NCBI GenBank assembly: GCA_028829895.1
Contig: CM054180.1
Location: forward strand, 116,889,973 to 116,953,972
Length of the DNA: 64,000 bases
Direction: 5' to 3'
Source: Sinotaia quadrata
Taxonomy: Eukaryota > Mollusca > Gastropoda > Architaenioglossa > Viviparidae
Shown here piece by piece: positions 20,846 to 48,440 of this stretch. How positions within the stretch are numbered: the stretch's first letter is position 1; each line of letters starts with the position of its first letter. Both the position numbers and the translations under genes were made by a program. Below the pieces are notes generated by a model. It ran no database searches. It saw nothing but the letters and a program-made list of their open reading frames with translations, and was not told the DNA's origin.

Positions 20846-21393
20846 CGTGGTTTATTTAGAAAAACCTGTTCTAAAATAAACTCTTCACAGCGCTACGTGC
20901 ACTCTGTTCGGCCAAGAAAGTACGCTTTCCGAACCGTAATACTAGGTTAACAATTAACCTACGGTATTACCAACTTCGAAGTCTACTGCTACCAGTTAAC
21001 TACCTTAGTTCCGTGGCGCAACACATCGACTTCTTAACAATGATCTACTTAGTTAACACGCTACTAAATAAAATCATTAATTCACAGTTAACATGCATAC
21101 ACTAGCTCCAACTAAAATGCATTTACATGTCAACACAACAATATACTCTATTCCTGCAATAGAATACATGTACAAAATACAACAATGACAAATGGAAGAA
21201 AAGAAAGAAACAATATGTTTCTCCAATAAACTCTGAAATCAGTATGTTCTTGTGATTCGTTTTCCGCTAGTTTGTCTAGAAAATACGATTATTTCCCTTT
21301 GGTTCAATAGTTACAACTTAGAAAATTTTTTTAATTTCTACTGGTTACTATGTATCCTTTTCTTTTCACTATTATCACTATTATCACTATTAT
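20846..21393 (-). other. Untranslated leader of inner element
   Basis: Sequence between the primer-binding site and the ORF start. Contains ATTATCACT repeats near 21370-21392. Confidence 0.7.
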
Positions 21394-21410
21394 CCCGCGA
21401 CGAGTTCCCA
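21394..21410 (-). other. Primer-binding site, inner element
   Basis: Minus strand TGGGAACTCGTCGCGGG, two bases after the 5' LTR end. It begins TGG as expected; tRNA not identified. Confidence 0.6.
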
Positions 21411-21412
21411 AT

Positions 21413-22515
21413 TGTTACATTCCAGCATTTATTTAGAGACCCTGTCTCAGCACGAGGACTTTGGATTATTATAAATTAACTTTCACCTATGCTGACAACA
21501 GACTGGTTGCCAAGATCTGCCCTTCAGTCCCTAAATTACCTCCGTAGTTGGATACTAATTTTAGTGACAGGCGAACTTGTGTAACAAAGCCTTGACTGGG
21601 TGCGTTATCTAATTATGACCAATTATGCATTCAATCGTTCGTCTTGCTTTTATGCCCCCAACCCAGTCTCTATTTGGTCTTCCTTGCAATAATTAGCCAA
21701 TACCATAATTAGAAAACAATAAAACATTTATTAATTAATAGGTAACAAAAAGACAATTATATACATCCGTTCCCGATATGCAGGTCATAGGACTGCGATT
21801 GTCTATCATGTCAAACGAGTCACAAGAATTTCAGACTAACGTTCAGTGTTCATTGATCTTTACTTAACTCCCCAAGTCCAACTGTTATGACAGCACTCAT
21901 GCTTGACAAGGCGTCACCAGGCCCGATCGACGGCTGTTACATAACTCGGCTCTTCCACCAGATGTAAGGACCCCTCCGTGCGCGTCCAGTAAGTCTAGGC
22001 ACGTTGAACGGTCCCACAATGTCTCTACCAAATCTCTACGAAGCTCCAGTACGCTTCAGACTCGAGACAAAGCCAGGAAAGCCAAAGCCCCAAGAAAAAC
22101 CCGCTCTTGTCTTAGTACAAAGGTACTTGTCTTGACACAACGGGTTTTCTCTCGATCCACGGAATATATGCGATGCCCCTTGCGAAGTGTGTCGGGCGCT
22201 GTTTCCTCGTGAATGGCTCTCAGACTCCCGGTACCGTGTATTTAAAGACATACATGAATTATTTGCGGAATGCCTATCGGTCAGTGTCGGCCTTGGACAT
22301 GATCCACCATCTGCTATTACTCGGGCATATTAAGTAATACTCCGGCTCAGGGTTGTGAGTACGGCGTAGGCGGCAGGGGTGGTTGCATCACCGTCCGCGA
22401 GTCGGGTACTCGAAATGTCGGTTATGTGTATGTGTGCGACAAGTTTCAAGAGCTATGCGGACTAATTACTTAGGGTTTAGAGTTGAAGTACAATTTTGGC
22501 TTTAACCCCATCACA
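21413..22515 (-). repeat. 5' LTR of inner element
   Basis: 1103 bp, identical by eye to the LTR at 15635-16737. Confidence 0.95.
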
Positions 22516-22520
22516 CCCTT

Positions 22521-24029
22521 GGCTCCTTTGTTCAAAGCTTCCTTTTTCGAGGTGCTTCTAGAACAGGTCAAGATGTTATGTAACTTTAGGACCATTGTCC
22601 AGTTCTCGAACCAACTACATGCTTCGCGAACAATCACGTGATACGCATTATGCTTTTCTATATATATGCCTACACGCTTCCGCTCCGTCACTTCGAGCAC
22701 ACATTAGCTATTTCCATCAGCTAACTCGGGTCGTGAAGGGCAGCCGACAGCCGTAGAGAGACAAAGAAACCTTTGACTTCTCATAAAAGGTATCATTTTA
22801 TCTAATAGTATTTTGCATATATATTGTTTAAGTATGTATTTGTGCTATGTATTATATGATTTCCATATATGCTTGAGCATGGTTCGGAGAAATAGCTGGA
22901 AAACCTATAAGTTACGGAATATAAATTTATTGTAACTCTTTTTCCATTTTGTACTTTAATTTATATTGTTTTAATTCACTGAGAGCCAGAATGCTGCGCT
23001 CGATATGAATTCTTCATGTAATTCAATTATTGCGTATAATTTTAATTGTAAATTGTGAAGCGCTCTGTTGGTTTGAATTACCCCTTTGTATGAACATTAA
23101 TTTAACGTTGTAACTATTTTTATTGCTTCATACGTCACGCTGTTAAATGGAACACATGTGAGACGATTATATTTTTTCTAAATCTAATTGTAAACGACGC
23201 GAGGTCGAGAACTCTATTCAGCGCATTTTAACTGAACCATGCTTTAGTAGGAACGTGTTAGATTGAAATTATATCCGAGCACGTTGCGTCAACAGGTCGG
23301 TTCGTGCCTCACCCATGCCTTACTCGTGCCTTACCCAAGCCTTACCTTGCTTTGGCTCACTGGTATAAGCTGGTTGAATTCTACGAGAGAATTCTGCTCT
23401 GAGGGTCCATGCCACTAAAATTCAAGTTCTCTAGCTACATAAAAGAGGAGCACCTTTCCTTATGCACCACGTGCGTCGCTAGAGGGGGACTGTGAGAATA
23501 GACCGGCATGACTGAGTATTGAGACCAGGCTGATACAAGGCAATCCAGCTAAGTGCAACCCAGTGTACAGATCTCTAAAGAACAATTTGATGGCAGTTCG
23601 TTAAGTTGACAGAATAAGCATGTACGCGCAGAGAATAGAGAAATAGACTATTCGCGATCGTATTTTGATTATTGTTAACTTGTTAAAACCTTATTAAATC
23701 TTATTTTCTTTGTTAATACCTCTTAGTAGTTGATTTCTATGCACAATAGACCAATAGATTATTCTTAGATTTGAATGGGGGCGAATGAGCAGAAAGTTGA
23801 TAACGAGTGCATATTAATTTAGAGGGATTTAACTGTTTCAAAACTAGCTAAAAGTTCGCAGTTTATTAGTTTGTAAATTTGTCGTCTGAACTACAAGACA
23901 CACTTTTAATTAGTCAAATAGTAAATTGAGCAACCAGTCTGCATAGGATATGAGAGAAAGAGTTAATCATATTTAAAGTCTTTTAATTATTCTAAGCAGG
24001 GTCTTTAAACAAATACTGGAAACGTAACA
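22521..24029 (+). repeat. 3' LTR of outer element, second part
   Basis: Remaining 1509 bp, colinear with 8807-10315. It ends CGTAACA and is followed by the GTGGT duplication. It contains the TATA-like stretch again. Confidence 0.95.
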
Positions 24030-24034
24030 GTGGT
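24030..24034. other. Target site duplication of outer element, right
   Basis: GTGGT, matching 8725-8729. Confidence 0.9.
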
Positions 24035-25744
24035 ATTTTTATAATTATTATATTTTATCTTCACATTCGATTTTTCTGGTTATCTAGTTGTCCTAGCCCT
24101 GCTAGTATGATAACGACTCCAATAAACAACATGCTTGCCGACGACTGCGTCTATTATTTCATCAGAACACAGTGACACTGATGTAAATAAAACGCGAGCG
24201 TGTATGTATTTTCGGCACAGCGACATCCTACGACACAAGACTTCCGTCTTTGTTAAGGCATGCGTGGTGCGCCATCATTAATCCAATTTTAAGATGGCAC
24301 AACCGATTTCCACCATGGCAAAAGTTCGGCAATAGATCACAGTCAGCACTTCGTAAAATTCCATCATTGACCAGATCGCCATCCGGTTAGTTCGTCAAGT
24401 TCGCAAATAACTTCTATCTGCGTCTTAAATGCGCAGTATATTAGAAAATTACGTCATTACGTTCTGGATTTTCAGCCAGAGCTAATACAGTATTGAAAGA
24501 CAGCCGTAAGACTGCCTCTCTTTCCCATTTACTTTTCAAAGTGTGGTTCAGGGTTGGATTTCATTTTTTGGGGTGGTGGTGGTGGCCTTTTTAAAATCTG
24601 TGACGTGAACTGAGCTAATTTGATCGGTAGCACAAAGAATTTTCCTTCCACCCTCCCCCTCCCCCCTCTCTCTCTCTCTCTCCCCATTTCAGTTGCTAAA
24701 GCCATCTCTTTTTCTCTTAATTCGAAGATATTTTTTAGCGGGCACCGCGAGAATTCTTTGGCCAGAACCAAACCAATTCAACTCTCTGTCAACCAGATGC
24801 AATCGCAGTGACGCCTAAACGAAGATAAATTAATTATTTGATGAATGCTAGATCGATTCCCTACTTACAGTCAATTTCAAGTGTTCGTTGATTTCGCGAA
24901 AGGGAATGTTAACCAGTGCAAAAAAGACGAAATACCTACTAAAGGTTTACTTATGACTTTTGTTTTGATGTGAATTATTTTTTCTGAGAGGGTTTTTGTG
25001 GTGGAGAGAATATAGTTCATGCAGAAATGCATATGTTTATGTTTCATTGTGTGTGCTTATTTTGTGTAAAATATGTCTCCGTGTTTGTGTGGGTGTATCT
25101 GTGTAGACGTGTGGAAATGCAAGTGCTAAAAAAAGATTTTTTATTAGCGAAATGCCATATGATTACATGAGAATGTTTTCCGATATTTATTAATAGCTGT
25201 AAAGAAATAGTTCTGTTGAATGACCAAGCTCTTGGATTGCCCTGCGGATTACGTCACTAGTGCTTGACCTCGTGTCCGGTCACTACCAAGGATAAGAAGA
25301 CCGATTTAAAAGTGCAAACAGTCGGCCGTGTGAGAAAAAAAAACGTGGAATCCGGATTTAGACTTGAGTGAACTCCCTAGAAAAGTTACGGAAAACCAAC
25401 CGCGCTACTCCAATGTTTGTTATTCATTAATGCTTGTAGTAAAATCAGTTACAGGTCACAAAGAAAAATCGAAGTCAATTTTTGCGACACGTCTAGAAAA
25501 CAGAGTTAAGGTTTACCTAGATGGATGGATGGATGGAGAGAGAGAGACAAAAAATTGTGTTTGCATAAGAAAATTTAGCTAAATTAATAATTATTTTGCG
25601 GTATCTGAGTTATCTCAAAGCTGTTCGTATGTCCTGTCATTTTTCTGTTATGAAAGAGCACTTTTGCAGCCATTTAAAACACCTTTATTGTTCCACGTCA
25701 AAAAAATTAAGATATGAAGAATGAATATGTCTGTATAGAGAGAA

Positions 25745-25820
<76 letters not shown>

Positions 25821-27191
25821 CTGTTAAAATCTACTTACTGCTTTGAGCAAATTGGGAACATGAGGGGGGAAATAACAAGAAACAAAATGAAATTTCTTGA
25901 CAACCAAATTCAGGAAATAAACCTGAATTATTGTACATTCTCTGAATTACACGCATCACTAGACAAGAAAAATGGAAGTTAGTTCTATTGAACTGCTATT
26001 GGTTCTAATTTATAGCGGTCTGTCGTTAAAATCGAGTTCAATCAAACTACGGAAATGTCATTCCACTTGAACCTTTTCGTTTTGTTTATCTTGAAAAGCT
26101 TAAAATTAATATTTTCTTTCTTTCTTTACTTTTGGCTTTTATGTTAAAGTATCTTCGTTCCACTGACGTTAAATTATCTGCAACGTTAAGTAACCTTATT
26201 GAATTACGAAATGACGTAGTAGGAATATATTTCATGCCTACGTTAATGTGACGCACGCATTCCTTTGTATTAAGTACTTGATGCATGGCTAAGAACGAAG
26301 AAATTTTACTGCAGACTTTTGTCGGTCAGAGGCGCTTTTATTTAAATTCGCGTCTCCATTTTCAAACCTTCCTCCTTTATTATGTCATTCAAGCGCACTA
26401 TATAAATATCGCTACCAAATGGCATAAATCAATCGTTTCAACGCGGGTTACAAATGAATGCCAAATATAAGAGAACTCCAATTTCTGTCAAGTAGTATAC
26501 AAGTGATTCACTCCATCAAAAATGATCTATCATTGTTTCTAACAATTTCCCTTGTGCTACTAGACAAGACCACACTGGGGTGATGACCTTTGACTCTGTT
26601 CGTTTCCTTGGCAGTGTTAGTTCCATTTCCTAGCCCCAAGCTGCGCGCACTGCTTGATCTATTATCACCGTGCCTCTGTGCATTTAGACATTAATGTGCG
26701 GCTCTTCATGATAAGGCGCTCCACCAGCCCTTTTCTCGGAATTGTCGGGACGGCGTCTAACACATCACAATTTGCTTGGAAGATGAAGTCGGGCCACTTA
26801 CAATAAAAAAAAAAAAAATAAGAGCTTAATTAATCTCTATTTTGTCTCTTGGCTATCTATAATCTATGAGCCCTTATGGCTGTGATTTAATTTTGTTTTG
26901 TATTTTATTTCTTCTTTTCTTAGATCTTCTGAAGTACATCAAGAAATTGTTTGCCACAATACTCACAAGGTGAATTTATATCGAAAGAAAAATCCCCCCC
27001 CCCCCCCGTCTTCCGTCAGTTGTAGTAGTTTATCGATATATCGGAGTGAAAGAGTAATATAGACGATGGTGTGTGTGATCATTTCAATCTGTCCATCCTT
27101 TGCAGCCTAGAAATTTCGCAACATTAAACCGCAACAAAACTGGCGAGTACTAAATAAAAATATATGTATTCATGCGTAAAAACATGGGTGG

Positions 27192-27235
<44 letters not shown>

Positions 27236-27756
27236 ATAGATAGATAGGTAGATAGATAGATAGATAGGTAGATAGATAGATAGATAGATAGATAGAACCT
27301 AATCAAATTAAAATGAAGGGCAGGTAAGTAAATAAAAACATTTATAACTTAAATATCAATAAAATATGTAAACGAAGGATTTTAGGTCAATACGCCTTTA
27401 TATCACTATCCTTGCAATATTAATAACATATAGAAATGAAGTTTAATTTCCTATCTAATACATGATACTACAATGCATGATCAACTAATAATCTTATAAA
27501 TCATTCTCGAGTACAGAAAGTAGTGTAATAGGATCAATGGAAAGTTGGTCAGACCTTAATATTTTGCAGCATGCCGATTTCAAAAGAATTCATAAATTCA
27601 CCTCTAACAGAAATAATAAAACAGTATTTTGAGTTTTATTTCTTTGCTTAATAGTTTGTTTCTGTCACAAGTCAATAATTCTTTTCAAGGTGAGAGCGTT
27701 TAAAAGCTTTCATTAACCCTTTAGTCAGTAGTAGTAGTAGAAGATAATAAAATCTA
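24035..27756. other. No gene recognised; microsatellites
   Basis: No supported exon. Contains (GAAA)n at about 25741-25820, a GA run at 27195-27232 leading into GATA/GGTA at 27233-27297, a TC run at 24665-24682 and a C run at 26994-27007. A somewhat GC-richer block at 26560-26790 has no coding frame. Confidence 0.55.
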
Positions 27757-27892
27757 TTCATCCACCTAACACCGGTTTAGATTACACCAGCAAATCTAGC
27801 ACATTCTCAACATGAGTCGTTTTACTCCAACTCATGGCACTTACCAAAGTATCATCATAAGCAGTGTCCAAGCCCAACGTCAGGACACTGAC
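27757..27892 (+). repeat. Dispersed repeat, pair member 1
   Basis: Shares CATCCA, CTGGTTTRGAT-like, TCTAGCACATTCTCAAC, TCATAAGCAGTGTCCAAG-like blocks in order with 29249-29372. Diverged. A TA run follows at 27893-27919. Confidence 0.65.
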
Positions 27893-27893
27893 A

Positions 27894-27925
<32 letters not shown>

Positions 27926-28879
27926 CGAAAATAAACACCGCCACAATATTAAATCTTCTCATACCCTCAACTGTATGTAGTTTAGTTGGTTTTAATATTT
28001 GATCTCGAAATCCTACCAGGATTCTGGGAGATCCAAATTTGTATGAAGGATGTGAACACTTTCAAGATTGTCTTTTCAGGGACAGTGTAAACAAGTAGCC
28101 TTTCAAGCTTAGTTGCTAAGTTCTCCAGTAGCCGTATAGTCTATGTTCTGTTGTCTCACCTTTGCATTTTGCAGAGTCAGCATGTTGGGATTCTTCGAAA
28201 TCTGCACTGTTGGTTTTCTTTTAGGGGGTGGGTGGGGAGTGGGTAGATTACTTTATGCATTTTTAGCAGTTTTCCAGTGCTCGTGACTGGTTCATTGTTC
28301 TCGTTTACCTAAATATATCACTCATTGAGGAAATGATTGCATGTGTAGCATTGCCATTAATGTCCTTTGTTGTAGGCACCATGTATGTTTGATTTGAAGA
28401 CATTTTTGTCTTACACACTTTTTAAATATTCTCTTGTAATGTTTTTTTTCTTTACTTCAGCCTGCATATTTTCCTTCGTGTTTATGTGTCCTTATTTTCA
28501 TTGTGTAGGTCATCAACCTGTCTGGCTGACGTGTTAGTGGTATTTAGTTTGCTCCAGATGTTGACTGAAAAGGATTTTTCTTTGTGTTCTTCATGTTTGG
28601 TATCTGTTGTTCAATTTTTACGTTTCCTATATAGTTCTTGGTAAAATTTCTCATGTTAGTTTTGACCTGTCTTTATGTAATGCTAGTTTTCAACTTTAGA
28701 TCCACCTGCTGGATTCACACATCAATATATTCTAGTAGAGCACAGTAGCCACCATAGTACGACGTGACAAAAGTAAAACAAAAAAGGCCCGCCTCTCTGC
28801 AAAAGTCAAATTAAGGCAGACTAGATTTGAGGCATATTTCATCTCTAAACTTCTTTCTCTCTTACAAAACATTCTCAAC

Positions 28880-29248
28880 TTACAAATCCTGCAACAATTT
28901 CGTTAGCCCGTTATACACACAGCTTAAGAAATATAACACCAATCACATTTCACATGTTTAATGTACAACTTAGTCAAAGTAATGAACATAAAAATAATGG
29001 TTCAGTTTCATTTGCATTCTCTAATTCAAATCATAGCTCAATAGCAAACAAGTAAGAAATATTCTAAGTCCATTCTTTCTTTATCAGTCAGTTAATTTAC
29101 CATAAGTTAACGATCATCGACTGGACTCGAATTATTTCAAATTCAAAGTGATTAAAATAGAGTAATTCTTTAACAAAGAAACTTCCGGTCCATCCCCATT
29201 TGATGAATTTGTTATTTACAAGTGTGAAACTATTAGTCAGAAAAACTA
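28880..29248 (+). repeat. Diverged relative of the 31.5-kb repeat
   Basis: CTGCAACAATTTCGTTAGCC followed by CGTTATACACAC resembles the start of the repeat at 31526. Similarity then becomes patchy; boundaries are approximate. Confidence 0.4.
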
Positions 29249-29372
29249 CTCATCCAGTCGGAACTGGTTTGGATAGCGTCAGCAATTTTCTAGCACATTC
29301 TCAACTCCAGTTGTTTACTTCCAACTCTGACACAAAAGTTCTGTCATAAGGAGTGCCCAAGGTAGGGTCATT
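29249..29372 (+). repeat. Dispersed repeat, pair member 2
   Basis: Colinear with 27757-27892, including TCTAGCACATTCTCAACT and CATAAGGAGTGCCCAAGG. Confidence 0.65.
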
Positions 29373-30071
29373 TCACAATTTAACAATTTATATAACAACT
29401 AAGTCTATAAATAGGGATACTCTGCCACACATTGTAACAACTGGAATCAAACATCCAAGTGATCACGAACAATGAACCATTAATAGGTCAAAAGATACAT
29501 ATCAAATATTCGACACAATCTTATGATGAAATATCAATCGCAACTAAAATTAAGCAATTAAAATTCCAATCAGTCAACAGTTTCATGTATTTCATTTTTA
29601 ATAAACTAGTATAGTGGAAAGCAGGGAGGAGTTTAGAGACAGAATATTTAATCTCTTGAATGCTTTTCAATAATAAAATTATGCAATGTGTAGGTGCTTC
29701 AAAATAAATCTACAATATGCAAACTCCAAATGAATTTGCGATCCGTCTCCTATTGAACAAACATCAAAATGTTGGGCGTAAAAAAATCCCTGGTGTCTGT
29801 TTTTTTTAAAGTATACAAACATTGAAATGTCAGTAGGCACTCACCAATAAGTATATAATACTTTTACACTCCTGTCAAGAAAGCCCCATATCTGTCTACT
29901 AACTGGAATCGAACGACATCCTCATTCGTAACAGCAGCAATTGATTATTTTAAGCGTTAACAGTCTAATTCCTATGTGTGCTGTACCAGTCAGCATTCTT
30001 ATTTTTTTCCTCGATTTTTTATTCTCAGATTACTTTTTAAATGATTTATTTGCTTCTTTTTTTTTTAACAG

Positions 30072-44890
<14,819 letters not shown>

Positions 44891-45130
44891 CGTCATCACG
44901 TGCACGCGGTGTCATCGTCTTGGTTCAACAAAGGAGAACGATATTCCTTTCCTCATCTTTAACGTGTCTTTAATATTTCATTTAAAATGAACAACAATGT
45001 TGTATATATTTACTGAATCATCCTGATATTTACACTTTAAAATGATAAATGATAATCTTTCTATTAACATGATTTTACTTCAACATGGCATTTTTTTTAA
45101 GTAATAAAAGTTTACAGTTTTTGAATTCAT
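44891..45130 (+). terminator. 3' UTR with poly(A) signal
   Basis: AATAAA at 45103-45108, about 215 bases after the stop, in AT-rich sequence. The cleavage site is probably 10-30 bases beyond. Confidence 0.65.
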
Positions 45131-45212
45131 TAGTGATTATTTTTTTCAAATGTTGCACAATTGCTTAGATGATCGTTAGCAAAAGTTTTAATGCAATTTA
45201 ATACACGACACA

Positions 45213-45255
<43 letters not shown>

Positions 45256-45295
45256 TCTCTCACACACACACACACATACACACATACATACTCAC

Positions 45296-45345
<50 letters not shown>

Positions 45346-47280
45346 ACATAGAAGTCTATATGCGGTTCAAAAAGTATGCTGAAAAGGAAACTACTGTTTT
45401 CTTGGCACTTTGACAAGGCTTAGCGGTCACTGCAATTCCTTTAGAGAAACATTTGTTCTCGATTGCTGCCATTTAAGGTATTCACAGAAGGGCTTCAGTC
45501 GACGTGTTCGTTTGCGGTTTCAAATGTACACACGCACACATATATACGCGCGCGCACACAGAACACGTACCCAAATTCACAAATATTCTCTCTTAAATTT
45601 GTATTCATGTACACGCAAACACGCTCTTGAACATGCATCATTCACACTTTCTATCACACATCCACACTTGCACGCTATTAATGCTCATTCAGGTTTTACA
45701 AGCGAGTACACACTATACATACACCATACGCATGCGCACGCACACTCTTTTCTCACAGTTGTATACACGCATATTTGCTTATAAACACATGCACAAACAT
45801 ACGCACTCAGAAATTCCGGCAATATTCCCAATACCTTTATCTGACAAATATACACCCTTTGTGCAGAGTACCAACAATTATACACAGTCACACAATCACA
45901 CATCCTTACAAAAATACAAAATCAGGTACAATCGTATATATTCGAAGACAGTAGGACCACACTCACACGCACTATCTACACATTCACTGATAAAATAATC
46001 ATTTTGCATTACAAAATCTGAGGCCTGAGTTACAAGCCCGAATACGTCATCTGTAAATTCATTTGAAATATCATCTAAATATTTCAGTGTGAAATATGGC
46101 TTAATTTGCAGACTGGTTGGGGCAAGGTTTTATATATATATATATATATAAAACTGTGACAGTCTGGAATGACCGACTTATGTTCTACTATCTCTACTGT
46201 GGCAGACTAGGTGCTAATTTAATTCACAGGGCCCGGGGAATACAGGGGTAATGGGTTCAATCTTTTCCTGCCGTAGGCCGGAACCTGGGCAAATTTATCT
46301 TTTAAACAAAGACAAGATAGTAGACCAACTGTATTGATTCTTTGATTGTCCAACCGGACTGTTGGCGGCTGATGGCCCCTAGGCGAAGGGACCGCCATCG
46401 ATTATGAACATTGAGGATTTTGATAAGTAATAGACACACCCCTTTTCGATACTACTTCATGAACTCTGATGCATCTGGAATGCTACAGGATTTTGCTTAC
46501 ACATTGATTCTGACGTCATTTCCTTTTCCATGTTTCTTGATGTTGAAAGTAATCGTGGAAAGCGCACGATGCTTTTGTCAGACTGTGTTGTGGCCAATTC
46601 ACGATTGATCAATTATCGAATCAGATGATAAGTAAGAAGACACTTTGCGAAAAGCTACTTATAACCTGATAGTTTCTTTTCTTAATACCTGTCAGGGTTT
46701 ATTCTTCTGTCCTGTTAATTTACTCAGATATTCAAATAAAAGTGTGTTTCCTTTAGATACATTCCTTTTATCAGTCCCAAACTCTGCAGCATCGCGAATC
46801 GTTTTAAGCCATCTTTAGGTTTTGCAACTACAGTGGACACCGTTATCCTCAGAATACACTCCCTGTTTACACCATCACCCTGAGAATGTAGTGGCAGCTT
46901 AAATAGTCATCATCAGGATACTGTCGCAGTTTAGACACTCTGGCTCAATATACAAATGCAGTTTAGCAAAGTCATAGTTAATAATATACATACCTCATCT
47001 TACATTCGAAATTGACGCGTGAATCTAAATACAAAAGAAAAATCTTTAGCAACCTATGTAAACAATTTCACCACAACTCAGTATAAACAGTTACATCACC
47101 GCGAGTTACAAGGAACCACTCTGGCACTATAATACGTCCTGTCTCTGTTATGATTATTATTATTATGAATATCTTATCATTTAATAATGCATAACAACTT
47201 ATCACTGGTAAAATCTTAAATTGGGATCTGTTTTTCACATCCATACACCAATGTAAGTAAAACGTACACATAATTTATCT
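45131..47280. other. No gene recognised
   Basis: CA-rich arrays at 45209-45345, a TA run at 46131-46150, and an LTR-like start at 46155. CA-rich sequence at 45520-45980 gives several spurious open frames. Confidence 0.55.
46155..46290 (+). mobile_element. Possible LTR fragment related to the outer element
   Basis: TGTGACAGTCTGGAATGACC followed by GACTT resembles the outer LTR start (TGTCACAGTCTGATAAAAAT, then GTCCGACTT). No matching end or target duplication found, so solo LTR status is unproven. Confidence 0.35.
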
Positions 47281-47806
47281 GTTCGCAGGTGGAACTTCGT
47301 ACTTAAGAAATAATGTATTTTATCAACTTGCTAACATTCATCCAATCACTGACTCGTCACGCCCCCATCTACCCAATGACTACTCCAGACATGTTTCAAT
47401 TAACATGCGCAATAAGGGATTAATAAAAATAAAGATTTATTATAAAATAAATATATCACAAATAAATACAACTAAGTTTTGAAACAGTCACGTATATACT
47501 AGTAAATGATGTTCAAATCATGCTTGAATACTCTCGAACTTGCTGGTATTCGGAGCGATGATGTGTTTTCGTCTCCGTTCTCACCACTATTGGGGTCTCC
47601 CGGTAGATAACAAAGACGACTCATATGTCGATCATAAGGAAATCTCTCAAGACGAGGAACAATGTCAGCAATCCAAAACAACAAGGCAACAGGAAGAAAA
47701 GCAGAAGACAAAAAGGTGCACCCTGGAAATAGTCAATGCAGCATTAAATTCAATCTATATAATTTCTACACTCTCTTTCCTTCTCTCCAGTAACTCAACG
47801 TACGTG

Positions 47807-48440
47807 TCTGCAAGAGAATTGTTAGCTCTCATACACACTTCATTGAATACACCTTGTTATAAAACACATTCAATAATACATAGTTAATCTGACATATACA
47901 TATCAAATGAATCAATCCAAAATATACAATATATGTAGATCAAGGAACAAAGTCATTCTAAGTCCAATACATGAAACAATAATTCTAATATACAAATTAT
48001 TCTAAATTCATTCTCACATATTGTAATCAGACAAATCATCACAGCTCATGATCTGCCTTTAGATCCTGACTTCAAACATTGATTGCAAGAAGTGGAAAGT
48101 GTTTCGACTGGCTATTTATACTAACTTTGTGTGTCAGCTAACCAGAATCACTCATCTCACCCTTCCAGCCACCATCTGTCACTCAATTGTGTTCGTAACT
48201 ACCTATTTAAGCTTCAGGCTGGAAAACCATCTCTATAGTCAGATGTCACTTATCTGACCCCTCCAGCCACCTGGAGTGAGACAGTTGCACTCGCAACTAC
48301 ACATTTAAACTTCCGAATCAGAAACCGTCTCTTCCGTCAGACTTAGCTCATGAACAAGCACAAAAATAAATGGTTATCTACACCTATATGTTAATCTTCT
48401 TTACATTATGCAAGAGTGAATCTCGAGCATTACAACCACC
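47807..48440 (+). repeat. ~630-bp dispersed repeat, copy B
   Basis: Colinear with 31526-32155 in the same orientation, from CGTGTCTGCAAGAGAATTG to CTCGAGCATTACAAC. Sequence upstream (47290-47800) may belong to the same element, but no second copy shows it. Confidence 0.85.

Larger units (their letters stand above)
15635..22515 (-). mobile_element. Non-autonomous LTR retroelement with one giant Gag-like ORF (inner element)
   Basis: Inserted in reverse orientation in the outer element's 3' LTR. The 5-bp target duplication CCCTT lies at 15630-15634 and 22516-22520. Two LTRs of exactly 1103 bp (15635-16737 and 21413-22515) look identical base for base, so the insertion is very recent. The internal 4675 bp holds a primer-binding site, one 1142-codon ORF, a 3' non-coding stretch, a hairpin and a polypurine tract. 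I see no protease, RT, RNase H or integrase motif in any frame. The ORF N-terminus, the PPT-hairpin layout and the two-base gap to the primer site resemble the outer element, suggesting mobilisation by Gmr1-type enzymes in trans (inference). Confidence 0.9.
8730..24029 (+). mobile_element. Ty3/Gypsy-like LTR retrotransposon, Gmr1-type pol order (outer element)
   Basis: Complete element bounded by TG...CA LTRs and flanked by the 5-bp target duplication GTGGT (8725-8729 and 24030-24034). The LTRs are 1586 bp each once the inner insertion is removed, with no length difference. I found four mismatches (8739/15567, 8919/22633, 8961/22675, 9809/23523), about 0.25%. Order: 5' LTR, primer-binding site, ~600-bp leader, gag-protease-integrase-RT-RNase H, hairpin, polypurine tract, 3' LTR. 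Integrase lies upstream of RT, as in Ty1/Copia, although the proteins are Ty3/Gypsy-like; this is the arrangement described for the Gmr1 group. The 3' LTR is split by a second retroelement at 15635-22515. A frameshift in RT makes this copy non-functional by itself. Confidence 0.95.
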
